From Gammaproteobacteria bacterium (GTDB lineage Bacteria > Pseudomonadota > Gammaproteobacteria > Woeseiales > Woeseiaceae), in the NCBI GenBank assembly GCA_002685275.1, contig NYWX01000044.1:1-15557 (forward strand): a DNA stretch of 15,557 nucleotides. The letters are read 5' to 3'. The notes under the pieces are model-generated. The model was not told the origin of the DNA. It saw only the letters and a program-made list of their open reading frames with translations, and did no database searches. Shown here one piece after another: positions 1 to 6,953 of this stretch. A program made the position numbers and the translations under genes. Every line of letters starts with the position of its first letter. Within the stretch, counting starts at the first letter, position 1.

Positions 1-255
1 GTACTAGAAATTGATTTGCCAGCTGTTATATCAGCTGACTTACGTCTAAACGAACCAAGATATGTAAAACTTCCAGATATCATGAAAGCCAAGAAAAAAA
101 TAATTGAAACAATTAAATTATCAGATTTAAATATTACTCAAAGCCCACAAATAAAAAACTTAAAATTTGAACCTCCAGAAGAAAGGGCTTCAGGAATTAA
201 GGTTGACGATGTGGCCGGGCTAGTTTCAATTCTCAAAGAAAGAGGACTTGTTTAG
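1..255 (+). CDS. etfB: Electron transfer flavoprotein beta subunit, C-terminal part (5' end outside window)
   Basis: This is the last 84 codons of EtfB. The protein pairs with EtfA to carry electrons from acyl-CoA and other flavin dehydrogenases to ETF-ubiquinone oxidoreductase. The reading frame is open from base 1. It holds the family signature DLPAV..ADLRLNEPRYVKLP followed by IMKAKKK, the recognition-loop region near the C-terminus of beta subunits. A TTG at position 16 could be mistaken for a start, but the conserved segment begins before it, so the gene is cut by the window edge and is not a small gene. The stop TAG at 253-255 overlaps the GTG start of etfA by one base (TAGTG), so the two subunits are translationally coupled. 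Family assignment is firm. Confidence 0.93.
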   Translation, partial: VLEIDLPAVISADLRLNEPRYVKLPDIMKAKKKIIETIKLSDLNITQSPQIKNLKFEPPEERASGIKVDDVAGLVSILKERGLV

Positions 256-1199
256 TGAATAATATATTAATTATTGCAGAACATGATGGGGTTAAACTCA
301 ACTCCAGTACAGCAAAAACAATTGCATGTGCTGCTAGTATAGAAAAAGCAACAATAGATGTTGTGGTATTTTCATCTAACGTTAACTCTATTTCTGCTGA
401 AATAGCTAAATTGGAATCAGTATCTCAAGTCTTATCTTATGAACATGATGAATATACGTATAATCTTGCTGCGAAAATTGCACCTCAACTTCATCAATTA
501 GCTAAAAATTATACTCATGTATTTGGTCCTTCAACTACTTTTGGGAAGGATCTAATGCCACGAGTTGCAGCTTTGCTTAATGTAAATCAAATCAGCGATA
601 TTATGAATGTTGAAAGCAGTCATATCTATAAACGACCTACTTATGCTGGTAACGCCATAGCAACAGTTGAAGCTCCAAAAGGACATATTGTAGTTGCAAC
701 CGTTCGAATTGCATCATATCAAGCTGTAGGTGTGGGAAATTCTGCAATAATTAAAAATTGTGAGTCCCACAAAAATAATTTTCATAATCGCACAAGATTT
801 ATAGAAACAATAGTAAATGCTAGCGATATGCCAGATCTACAAACAGCAATAAAAGTTGTTTCTGGAGGACGTGCATTATCTAGTTCTGAAAATTTTGCAA
901 TCATAAAAAAATTAGCAAATAAACTTGGTGCAGCAATTGGAGCATCTCGTGCGGCAGTTGACGCAGGTTATGCGCCTAATGAATTACAAGTTGGTCAAAC
1001 GAGTAAAATTATTTCACCAAATCTTTATATAGCGATTGGTATTTCAGGTGCGATTCAGCACCTAACAGGGATTAAAGATGCTGGTACTATCGTTGCTATA
1101 AACAAAGATAATGAAGCACCAATTTTTGAGATTGCAGACATTGGATTAGTTGCAGATCTATTTACTGCGGTACCGGAATTAATCGAAGCTCTAGATTAA
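255..1199 (+). CDS. etfA: Electron transfer flavoprotein alpha subunit
   Basis: This is the FAD-binding alpha subunit of the soluble ETF heterodimer, 314 residues, a normal length for the family. The N-terminal domain (about residues 1-190) is the variable ETF fold. The C-terminal FAD domain (about 195-310) carries the diagnostic blocks VSGGRALSS, LGAAIGASRAAVDAGY, LQVGQTSKIISP, LYIAIGISGAIQHL and AINKDNEAPIFEIADIG. Start is GTG at 255, sharing its first G with the etfB stop; no better start is seen, and coupling explains the lack of a strong ribosome site. The stop TAA overlaps, on the opposite strand, the stop of the peroxiredoxin gene. No hairpin terminator lies between the two convergent genes. 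An ETF-QO gene or acyl-CoA dehydrogenase partner is not in the window. Confidence 0.97.
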   Translation: MNNILIIAEHDGVKLNSSTAKTIACAASIEKATIDVVVFSSNVNSISAEIAKLESVSQVLSYEHDEYTYNLAAKIAPQLHQLAKNYTHVFGPSTTFGKDLMPRVAALLNVNQISDIMNVESSHIYKRPTYAGNAIATVEAPKGHIVVATVRIASYQAVGVGNSAIIKNCESHKNNFHNRTRFIETIVNASDMPDLQTAIKVVSGGRALSSSENFAIIKKLANKLGAAIGASRAAVDAGYAPNELQVGQTSKIISPNLYIAIGISGAIQHLTGIKDAGTIVAINKDNEAPIFEIADIGLVADLFTAVPELIEALD

Positions 1200-1678
1200 A
1201 TCACATCCAATATAAGCTCAACCTTACTCACTTTGAATTGCCCTGGATTATCAACTGCTAAATATTTAACTTCTCCATTATCAATAATAGAAGAAAATCT
1301 TTGGCTTCGAACACCCATTCCAAATTTTGTGGAATCTAGCTCTAAGTCGAGAGCCTTTGCATAATCTCCATTTCCATCTGCTAACATTAATAAATTTTTA
1401 CCAATCTGAAGTTCTTTAGCCCATGCATTCAATACAAATACATCATTTACAGCCATGCAAGCAACTAGATCTATATTTCTGCTTTTTATAACATTAATTT
1501 TATCTAGATAGCCGGCAAGATGATTATCTGAGCATACTGGTGTGAATGCACCCGGAACAGATATTAGAACCACTCTCTTGGTATCAAATAATTCATTTGT
1601 AGAAATTAAGCTTGGGCCAGATTCCGTCATAATTCCAAAATTACCGGAAGGCATTAAGTCTCCAACCTTAATTGTCAT
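1196..1678 (-). CDS. Peroxiredoxin, Prx5 (AhpC/TSA, redoxin) family
   Basis: This is a thiol peroxidase that reduces hydrogen peroxide and alkyl hydroperoxides in the cytoplasm; 160 residues, typical for the Prx5 group. The active-site block VPGAFTPVCSDNHL places the peroxidatic cysteine at C49 and the helper threonine at T46. The downstream GVRSQRF block (R124/R127) holds the expected catalytic arginine. The block VNDVFVLNAWAK is also typical of Prx5. Only two cysteines are present, C49 and C74, and there is none near the C-terminus, so it may work as a 1-Cys enzyme or use C74; that is inference. It lies 23 nt downstream of the ferredoxin gene on the same strand and is probably cotranscribed. 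A GGAAAG stretch sits 4 nt before the ATG. Its stop overlaps that of etfA. Confidence 0.92.
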   Translation of the reverse strand: MTIKVGDLMPSGNFGIMTESGPSLISTNELFDTKRVVLISVPGAFTPVCSDNHLAGYLDKINVIKSRNIDLVACMAVNDVFVLNAWAKELQIGKNLLMLADGNGDYAKALDLELDSTKFGMGVRSQRFSSIIDNGEVKYLAVDNPGQFKVSKVELILDVI

Positions 1679-1701
1679 TTAACTTTCCAACTTTTAAATT
1701 T

Positions 1702-2022
1702 TTATAATTCATTTTCTGCAACTTGCACTACCAATCCATCTAGACTATCTGATACTTCTATTTGACAAGTAAGACGGCTATTTGATTTGCGGTTAAATGC
1801 CATGTCCAACATACTATCTTCCATAGCATCCATGTCGTTTAATTTTTCTACCCAATCATTATTTATGTACCCATGGCATGTAGCGCAAGCGCAAGCGCCG
1901 CCACATTCCGCAACAATGCCATCTATATTATTATTTATTGCGGCTTCCATAACAGAATAACCATTCTCAACTTCCACTTCATGTTGAACTCCATCACGTG
2001 TTTCAAAAATAATTTTTGCCAT
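1702..2022 (-). CDS. [2Fe-2S] ferredoxin, adrenodoxin/putidaredoxin type
   Basis: This is a small soluble electron carrier of 106 residues. The cluster ligands follow the adrenodoxin spacing exactly: C40, C46, C49 (CGGACACATCH) and C86, that is CX5CX2CX36C. An extra cysteine, C44, falls inside the first loop. The motif around C86 (RLTCQIEV) is also typical. Such ferredoxins donate electrons to cytochromes P450, Rieske oxygenases or biosynthetic enzymes; the isc-operon ferredoxin is a related type, but no isc gene is nearby, so the partner is unknown. The start ATG has only a weak GGA-like ribosome site 7 nt upstream. A promoter candidate lies 30-60 nt upstream, embedded in the terminator of the preceding operon. 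The peroxiredoxin gene follows and is probably in the same transcript. Confidence 0.93.
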   Translation of the reverse strand: MAKIIFETRDGVQHEVEVENGYSVMEAAINNNIDGIVAECGGACACATCHGYINNDWVEKLNDMDAMEDSMLDMAFNRKSNSRLTCQIEVSDSLDGLVVQVAENEL

Positions 2023-2050
2023 TAAGTAATTCCATTAGTTATTAGCGGCC

Positions 2051-2085
2051 AATAATAAAGGCGTTGTCCATCGATGGTCAACGCC
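2051..2085 (-). terminator. Rho-independent terminator of the exb/tonB operon
   Basis: Between the TPR gene stop (2136) and the ferredoxin start (2022), GGCGTTG (2060-2066) and CAACGCC (2079-2085) form a perfect 7-bp stem. One mismatch follows, then the inner palindrome CCATCGATGG. Read on the minus strand, the hairpin is followed by TTTATTATT (2059-2051), as expected for intrinsic termination of the minus-strand operon. There is no T-run on the plus-strand side. Confidence 0.72.
2052..2081 (-). promoter_or_regulatory. Candidate sigma-70 promoter for ferredoxin-peroxiredoxin
   Basis: On the minus strand, TTGACC (2081-2076, five of six matches to the -35 consensus) is followed after 18 nt by TATTAT (2057-2052, five of six matches to -10). 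Transcription would start near 2045, giving about 23 nt of leader before the ferredoxin ATG at 2022. The -35 lies in the terminator hairpin and the -10 in its T-rich tail. This is a motif match only. Confidence 0.5.
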
Positions 2086-2135
2086 CTGTGTAATAAAGCT
2101 GCAAATCTATTTAATTAAAACAAAATATATAACTA

Positions 2136-3494
2136 TTAAGCTCTTGAATTCCTTGCTTTTCTTTCTTCAATTTCTTTACGTGCTTTTTTTGCTGCTTCTT
2201 CAGCTAATTGAATTTGACGATTCCGTTCAACCTCAGCATCTATAACACGTATCCACTGATTAGATGTACGACGTGATTTAGATACTTTTGCTGCTATCTT
2301 AAAAGCTGCCTTAGAATCTGCATATTTTTGAATGTTATAAAAACACATTCCAAGTGTTATTTGAACATTATCTGAACTCTTTAAACCACCTTTCTTTAAA
2401 GCTGCTTTAGCTGCTTGAGTACAATTTATGTAATCACCAATATTTAAATAGGAATTAGCCAGCCGAGCATCAATCTCACCATCGCTGGAAAGTCTCGCTG
2501 CTTCTTTTAAAGCAGGTATGGCTTTATTATCTTCCATGGCCAACATCCAACTTTGTGATAAAAGACGATAATGTTTAGCATTTTTTTCTACGATCCCTGC
2601 GTTCATTTTCTCTTCAAGCAGTGTTGCTGCTTTATAGGGCACCTCAGCCTGCAAAAAAAGTTGTGACATGGTCACAAACTCTGAGCCTTTATCAAGCATT
2701 CCCTGGGTAAATGCTGCATCGTAAGCGTAAATTAATTTTTCATCTTCACCTAATTCTGTAAATGCTCCTGCAAGTGATTGCCAGTAACGTTTTTTAGGCC
2801 AAGTTTGTAATAAGATCTTTTGAATATCTCGAACTTTTGCATAATTTTCTTGCTGAAAATAAGCAAAATTTAAAAGCCCCCACCAATCTTCCTTGATAGC
2901 TAATTCTCTTTTAATTGCAACTTCCATAGCATCTTCAATGGGCTGAATCATATTTTTGTACTGGTTCAAATTATAATGAATCTGAGCTTTTAAAATAAAT
3001 GGATCTGGACTAGGATTTGTTTCCAATACGAACCATTTATCAATTGCAACTAATGCTTCTTGATAACGCTCTTCAACTGTTAACAATTGAGCAACTGTAA
3101 ACATAGTTTGTTTTGCCATTTGAGGTTCTAGACTTGGAATTTCGAGAAGCTTTTGAAACGAAGAGATAGCCGCAGCCATATTTGGGATGTTGTAATGAAC
3201 AAAACCAATATAATTTAGAACATTCGCCTGCTCGTATTCAGATAAATCTTCTGGATCATAAAGCTTATTTAGAACCTTCAGAGCTCCTTGATAATCTTCT
3301 TCTTCATCAACTAACTCTTGAGCTTTAAGAATATCATCATAAACTTCCTTACTAACAGCCTGCGCTTTTTTTGTTCTAACATTATTTTTTTTGCCTGATT
3401 GCTCACTGTCTTGTCCAACGGCATTTGTAAATGCCATTATCCCTACAAGTAAAAGCATACAAAACTTTAGAGAAATTCCACGATTAGTCATCAT
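2136..3494 (-). CDS. Periplasmic TPR-repeat protein of the TonB2-type operon
   Basis: This 452-residue exported protein has an N-terminal signal peptide (basic start, hydrophobic core about residues 11-25, cleavage probably near residues 25-28). Helical repeats with TPR character follow across about residues 50-415; examples are YEQANVLNYIGFVHYNIPNM, ALVAIDKWFVL and ARLANSYLNIGDY. A charged, Lys/Glu-rich helix ends the protein (about 425-452). TPR proteins of this kind are found as the last gene of TonB2-type clusters and are thought to scaffold or tune the energising complex in the periplasm; the exact role is not established. It is the last of seven genes, 48 nt after tonB, and is followed by a terminator. 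Two adjacent ATG codons open the frame. GGAAGG lies 11 nt before the first, which I chose. I see no lipobox, so it is probably soluble. Confidence 0.85.
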   Translation of the reverse strand: MMTNRGISLKFCMLLLVGIMAFTNAVGQDSEQSGKKNNVRTKKAQAVSKEVYDDILKAQELVDEEEDYQGALKVLNKLYDPEDLSEYEQANVLNYIGFVHYNIPNMAAAISSFQKLLEIPSLEPQMAKQTMFTVAQLLTVEERYQEALVAIDKWFVLETNPSPDPFILKAQIHYNLNQYKNMIQPIEDAMEVAIKRELAIKEDWWGLLNFAYFQQENYAKVRDIQKILLQTWPKKRYWQSLAGAFTELGEDEKLIYAYDAAFTQGMLDKGSEFVTMSQLFLQAEVPYKAATLLEEKMNAGIVEKNAKHYRLLSQSWMLAMEDNKAIPALKEAARLSSDGEIDARLANSYLNIGDYINCTQAAKAALKKGGLKSSDNVQITLGMCFYNIQKYADSKAAFKIAAKVSKSRRTSNQWIRVIDAEVERNRQIQLAEEAAKKARKEIEERKARNSRA

Positions 3495-3542
3495 AAAATA
3501 AAAATCCTTCCAAAAGATACATCTATAACAGAGCTCAATTAA

Positions 3543-4148
3543 TTAATCCTGTAGTTGAAATGTAATACGAGTCATTACACCAGGTACTTCTACTGGAACA
3601 CCATCAACAACTCTTGGTTTATACTTAAACTTAAGCACTGCTCTTGTTGCAGCGCGATTGAACATGCTACTTGTAGAATCTACTACTATAGGATCCTTGA
3701 CAGTTCCGGTTATAGTGACGGTAAACGACATATCAACATAACCCTCAATACCTCTAGATAATGCTCTAGTTGGATAAACAGGTGCAACGCGAACTATCGG
3801 CAAATAATCACCTTCTGCTATGTTCATTCGACCAGGACCTCCTATGTTAGTATTTGCATTAACTGATGGTCTAGCAATATCTATACTAGGTGCGTCCGTA
3901 TCAATGTTATCCATATCTTGAGGAGGTGTCTCGGGTGGGGTTTCAGGTGGCTTTGGTGGCTTTTCAGGAGTCATTTCTTGCACATTTAAATTTTCATTTC
4001 TCTTAACTCGCACGAAATCTAATTGTGCCCTTTCTCTTGGTTTTGTTAATGCGCTCTGACCTGACTCAATAAGCAATTGCATTACAAAAAGCAAGGTTAG
4101 TGTCACTGCAACACCAGTGAAAATTGAAATTACATAACGACCTATCAT
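3543..4148 (-). CDS. tonB: TonB-family energy transducer (TonB2-like)
   Basis: TonB spans the periplasm and passes proton-motive energy from the ExbB/ExbD motor to outer-membrane TonB-dependent receptors. This is a short form of 201 residues. It has one N-terminal membrane anchor (about residues 7-27), a proline-rich stretch rich in PP and PET units (about 60-77), and a C-terminal TonB domain (about 113-200). Hallmarks of that domain are YLPIVRVAPVYPTRAL, GIEGYVDMSFTVT, a G-T-V turn near 148-150 and ATRAVLKFKYKPR. The spacer is short compared with enterobacterial TonB, as is usual for TonB2. A strong ribosome site, GAGGAGG, lies 7 nt before the ATG and settles the start. It follows the second exbD by 33 nt and precedes the TPR gene. 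Confidence 0.93.
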   Translation of the reverse strand: MIGRYVISIFTGVAVTLTLLFVMQLLIESGQSALTKPRERAQLDFVRVKRNENLNVQEMTPEKPPKPPETPPETPPQDMDNIDTDAPSIDIARPSVNANTNIGGPGRMNIAEGDYLPIVRVAPVYPTRALSRGIEGYVDMSFTVTITGTVKDPIVVDSTSSMFNRAATRAVLKFKYKPRVVDGVPVEVPGVMTRITFQLQD

Positions 4149-4181
4149 GGTCTTGCCTCCTCAGTGGCTAAAGCCAATTTT

Positions 4182-4592
4182 CTAATCATCATCAGACGCC
4201 ATTGCAACATTCACTACACCTGCTGCTTTAGCAGCTTCTAAAATTTGAATAAGCGTCTCGTTAGTTGAGTTTTCATCTGCCTGAATTACAAGAGACCCTT
4301 TTGGATTCTCTGAGTGAAGTCGTTCAATGATACCGCGTAATTCACGAGCATCACGTTGTTGCTTATCCACCCATATTTCATCGTTTCCACTGATTGCAAC
4401 TAAGATAGAGGCATCTTCTTGGGCATCGGCTGTAACAGTGTCTGGTCGATCAACTTGGATACCTGCCTCTTTAATAAATGTTGCAGTAACTATGAAAAAA
4501 ATAAGCATAATAAACACTACATCGAGCATGGGAGTAAGATTAATTTCCTCACTCTCCTCTTCTTGTCCAAATGCACCTTGGTTATTTCGCAT
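4182..4592 (-). CDS. exbD: ExbD-type biopolymer transporter, second tandem copy
   Basis: ExbD forms the proton-conducting core of the ExbB/ExbD motor. This copy has 136 residues: a short acidic cytoplasmic N-terminus (EEESEE), one membrane segment (about 21-41) starting at INLTPMLDVVF with the essential aspartate at D24, and a periplasmic domain ending in AAKAAGVVNVAMASDDD. The transmembrane part is nearly identical to that of the exbD gene just upstream, while the periplasmic halves have diverged, so the pair looks like a tandem duplication. AAGGA lies 8 nt before the ATG. The neighbouring genes are the first exbD (30 nt upstream) and tonB (33 nt downstream). Open frames on the plus strand across this gene have no family resemblance and are shadows. 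Confidence 0.93.
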   Translation of the reverse strand: MRNNQGAFGQEEESEEINLTPMLDVVFIMLIFFIVTATFIKEAGIQVDRPDTVTADAQEDASILVAISGNDEIWVDKQQRDARELRGIIERLHSENPKGSLVIQADENSTNETLIQILEAAKAAGVVNVAMASDDD

Positions 4593-4622
4593 ATTTTATG
4601 TCCTTGAATTATTGACTCAAGC

Positions 4623-5027
4623 TTAATCCGCTATAGATATATTATAAACGCCAGCACTTCGAGCAGAATCCATTATAGTAACGAGCATTTTATTTGTAGA
4701 CCGTTTATTTGGCTGAATAACCACTGAACCTTTTGGGTTTTCAGCATGTAAGCGCTCTATGTTTGCCCGAACGGCTCGAGGATCTATGATCCTACGATCA
4801 ATCCAAATATCGTCATTTGCATCCACAACAATCAAAATATTTGCATCTTCCGGTTTTGTTTCTGTAACTGGTGCGTCCGGTCGATTAACGTCTATGCCCG
4901 CCTCCTTAACAAAGGAGGCAGTTACAATAAAGAAGATGAGCATAATAAAAACAACATCTAACATTGGCGTTAGATTTATTTCATCGCCATCCCCGGCATG
5001 CCCCATCGAAAGATCAGTTTTACGCAT
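4623..5027 (-). CDS. exbD: ExbD-type biopolymer transporter, first tandem copy
   Basis: This is the other ExbD of the operon, 134 residues from the chosen start. It has one transmembrane helix (about 21-41) with the proton-carrying aspartate at D24 in LTPMLDVVF, followed by a periplasmic domain (IERLHAENPKGSVVIQP, then SARSAGVYNISIAD). A TTG codon directly upstream (5028-5030) would give a protein one residue longer. AAGGA stands 6 nt from the ATG but only 3 nt from the TTG, so ATG at 5027 is preferred. The ribosome site overlaps the exbB stop codon (TAAAGGA), which suggests tight translational coupling of exbB to exbD. The paralogue directly downstream has almost the same membrane helix. Whether the two form mixed or separate motors cannot be read from sequence. 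Confidence 0.94.
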   Translation of the reverse strand: MRKTDLSMGHAGDGDEINLTPMLDVVFIMLIFFIVTASFVKEAGIDVNRPDAPVTETKPEDANILIVVDANDDIWIDRRIIDPRAVRANIERLHAENPKGSVVIQPNKRSTNKMLVTIMDSARSAGVYNISIAD

Positions 5028-5037
5028 CAATTATCCT

Positions 5038-5565
5038 TTAATGATCCATAGTTAGTGAGTCTTCAAGAAACTCAACTTCACGAGCTGCTCGGCGTGTTAA
5101 TAAAGTAACGAAAAGCACACCAGAAAGAGCACCTACCATTCCAGCCATTGTGGGAATTGTTGCTTGAGATACTCCAGCAGCCATTGCCCTAACATTTCCA
5201 GAACCTGAAACAGCCATAACCTGAAAAACACTTATCATACCGGTTACAGTTCCTAGAAGCCCTAGCAATGGACATAATGCTACAAATGTTTGAATTACAT
5301 TTATACCTTGATTGGTTGCATCGCTAAAGCGCGAAATCATTAATTCACGTATCTGGTGTGCATTCCAGGAACGTCTTTCCTGTCTGTTTTCCCATTTATC
5401 ATGAATTTCTTTCGACATCTGCTTCATTGAGGAACGAAAATATAATATTCGCTCAATTATGAGAGCCCACATCAAAAAGATGACCACTGCGATGCCTTTT
5501 AAAACAACACCGCCGAGGTTCATGAAATCGCGTATGGCCTCAAAACTATCAATTAGCCAATACAT
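5038..5565 (-). CDS. exbB: ExbB/TolQ-type proton channel subunit (ExbB2-like)
   Basis: This is the inner-membrane stator that surrounds ExbD and uses the proton gradient to drive TonB; 175 residues. Three membrane helices are visible at about 16-38, 92-116 and 134-157. The MotA/TolQ/ExbB signature lies in the second: CPLLGLLGTVTGMISVFQVM. The third begins GVSQATIPTMAGMVGALSGV. The loop between helices 1 and 2 is charged and cytoplasmic. Like ExbB2 proteins, it lacks the long N-terminal extension seen in the neighbouring TtpC-like gene. AAGGAG lies 5 nt before the ATG, and only 17 nt separate it from the upstream gene. With two exbD, tonB and the TtpC-like gene it makes a complete TonB2-type energising complex. 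Confidence 0.94.
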   Translation of the reverse strand: MYWLIDSFEAIRDFMNLGGVVLKGIAVVIFLMWALIIERILYFRSSMKQMSKEIHDKWENRQERRSWNAHQIRELMISRFSDATNQGINVIQTFVALCPLLGLLGTVTGMISVFQVMAVSGSGNVRAMAAGVSQATIPTMAGMVGALSGVLFVTLLTRRAAREVEFLEDSLTMDH

Positions 5566-5582
5566 GATTACTCCTTACGAAC

Positions 5583-6953
5583 TTAGTCATTTTTCTCCGA
5601 GTGCTCAGCAACAAGCCCTGCGCTCTGAGATTGAAGAATATTAATGATCTTTCGACTCTGACCACTAACTACGGTATGAAGTAAGACCATTGGTATAGCA
5701 ACAACAAGCCCCAAAACAGTTGTCATCAAGGCTTGAGATATACCGCCTGCCATCATCTTTGGATCACCAGCACCATAAAGTGTTATTACCTGGAAGGTTT
5801 TGATCATTCCCGTAACTGTCCCCAGTAAACCCATCAATGGTGCAACTGCAGATACGACTTTAATGAAAAGAAGGCCTTTTGTTAAACCGGGCATTTCTTT
5901 CAATGCAGCTTCACTTAGTTTTAACTCAATTGTCTCTGAATCTGCACTCTTGTTACTATCATAAGCAGCAAGAACTCGGCCTAGAGGGTTGTCTGTGTTA
6001 GCGGTATCGCTTTTGAGTTGAGCTGTAACTCGTCGGCTATCACTTGATAAGCCATACCAACGCCAAACAGCAATCAATAAGCCAACAATTCCTAGTGTAA
6101 TGATACAGTAACCAACAATACCACCTTGCTCAATACGATCAGATATGGTTGGTGATTCAACCAGTAAGCCAAGTATGGTTCCGCGAGTCACATCAAGACC
6201 AAATGTTACTGCCCCACTGTCTGCATCCATAAGATCGCTTGTTGTTCCTGTATATCTAGAATCTGGCTGACGAGCGAGCTCTGTAAGGGTTCCCTCATTC
6301 GAGTCATATTTAAGATAACCATTTTCATTAATTACGTTGTATGAGCCAACCCTAATTACATCCATTTCTTCTTGTTGACCATCTGCTTTGGTGACCATAT
6401 TGCTGAACCGAACAACTCTTCCAGATTCGACAATTTCTTTTTGCAACATGCTCCAAAGACGTTCTATATCTTCAATAGATGCAAGACTGCTTGCACCAGC
6501 CATTTTACTTCCAAGTTCAACTAAGAAATCCCCACGGTCCGGATATTGAATATTGGTTAATGAAGCTGTGAAAACACCTTGAGTGTCGCCAGAAACAGTT
6601 TGAAGAACACCAAAAAGCTCTTTTAAAGCTCCAAGTCTTTCGTCTAAAGCTTGACGAGCTGTAATAATTTTTTGTTGATTATCTTCAAAATCTTGCTCAA
6701 GAGATTCACTTATATTTTCTTCACGATTACGATTAGCGCGCGCCTGATTTAAAAGTGATTGTTGACGATTCTTAGCTTGTGCAAAATCAGCTTCACGCTG
6801 GCGAGCAACTTGTGAGTCTCGCGCTTGGCCTTGCTCAATCAAATTTAAAAGTTCAGCCATACTTCGTGCATCAGCATCAAGATCTGCATCCTGAGCATTT
6901 ACTGAACCGAGACTTAAAAGCCCAGCAAAAATTATAAATTTAAAATATTTCAT
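5583..6953 (-). CDS. TtpC-like MotA/TolQ/ExbB protein with periplasmic coiled-coil domain
   Basis: This large ExbB relative of 456 residues resembles TtpC, which Vibrio TonB2 systems need in addition to ExbB2-ExbD2. It has a signal peptide (residues 1-20, cleavage at VNA-QD), a Gln/Arg/Glu-rich coiled coil (about 30-115) and a periplasmic domain (to about 275). A first membrane helix follows (about 278-298), then a cytoplasmic loop, then the MotA/TolQ/ExbB core with helices near 362-384 and 407-429. Signature blocks are VAPLMGLLGTVTGMIKTFQV and GGISQALMTTVLGLVVAIP. The ATG directly follows the stop of the DUF3450 gene (TAAATG), with GGAGG 8 nt upstream inside that gene, so the two are translationally coupled. 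The symbol ttpC is not assigned because orthology cannot be proven here. Confidence 0.9.
   Translation of the reverse strand: MKYFKFIIFAGLLSLGSVNAQDADLDADARSMAELLNLIEQGQARDSQVARQREADFAQAKNRQQSLLNQARANRNREENISESLEQDFEDNQQKIITARQALDERLGALKELFGVLQTVSGDTQGVFTASLTNIQYPDRGDFLVELGSKMAGASSLASIEDIERLWSMLQKEIVESGRVVRFSNMVTKADGQQEEMDVIRVGSYNVINENGYLKYDSNEGTLTELARQPDSRYTGTTSDLMDADSGAVTFGLDVTRGTILGLLVESPTISDRIEQGGIVGYCIITLGIVGLLIAVWRWYGLSSDSRRVTAQLKSDTANTDNPLGRVLAAYDSNKSADSETIELKLSEAALKEMPGLTKGLLFIKVVSAVAPLMGLLGTVTGMIKTFQVITLYGAGDPKMMAGGISQALMTTVLGLVVAIPMVLLHTVVSGQSRKIINILQSQSAGLVAEHSEKND

Noticed and set aside
3555..3761. Open frame on the plus strand inside tonB
   Set aside because: It lies wholly over a well-supported gene on the other strand, has no ribosome site and no family resemblance.
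4327..5055. Several plus-strand open frames of 60-100 codons across the two exbD genes
   Set aside because: They are opposite-strand shadows; both exbD genes show conserved motifs, ribosome sites and operon spacing. The frames resemble each other only because the exbD genes are duplicates.
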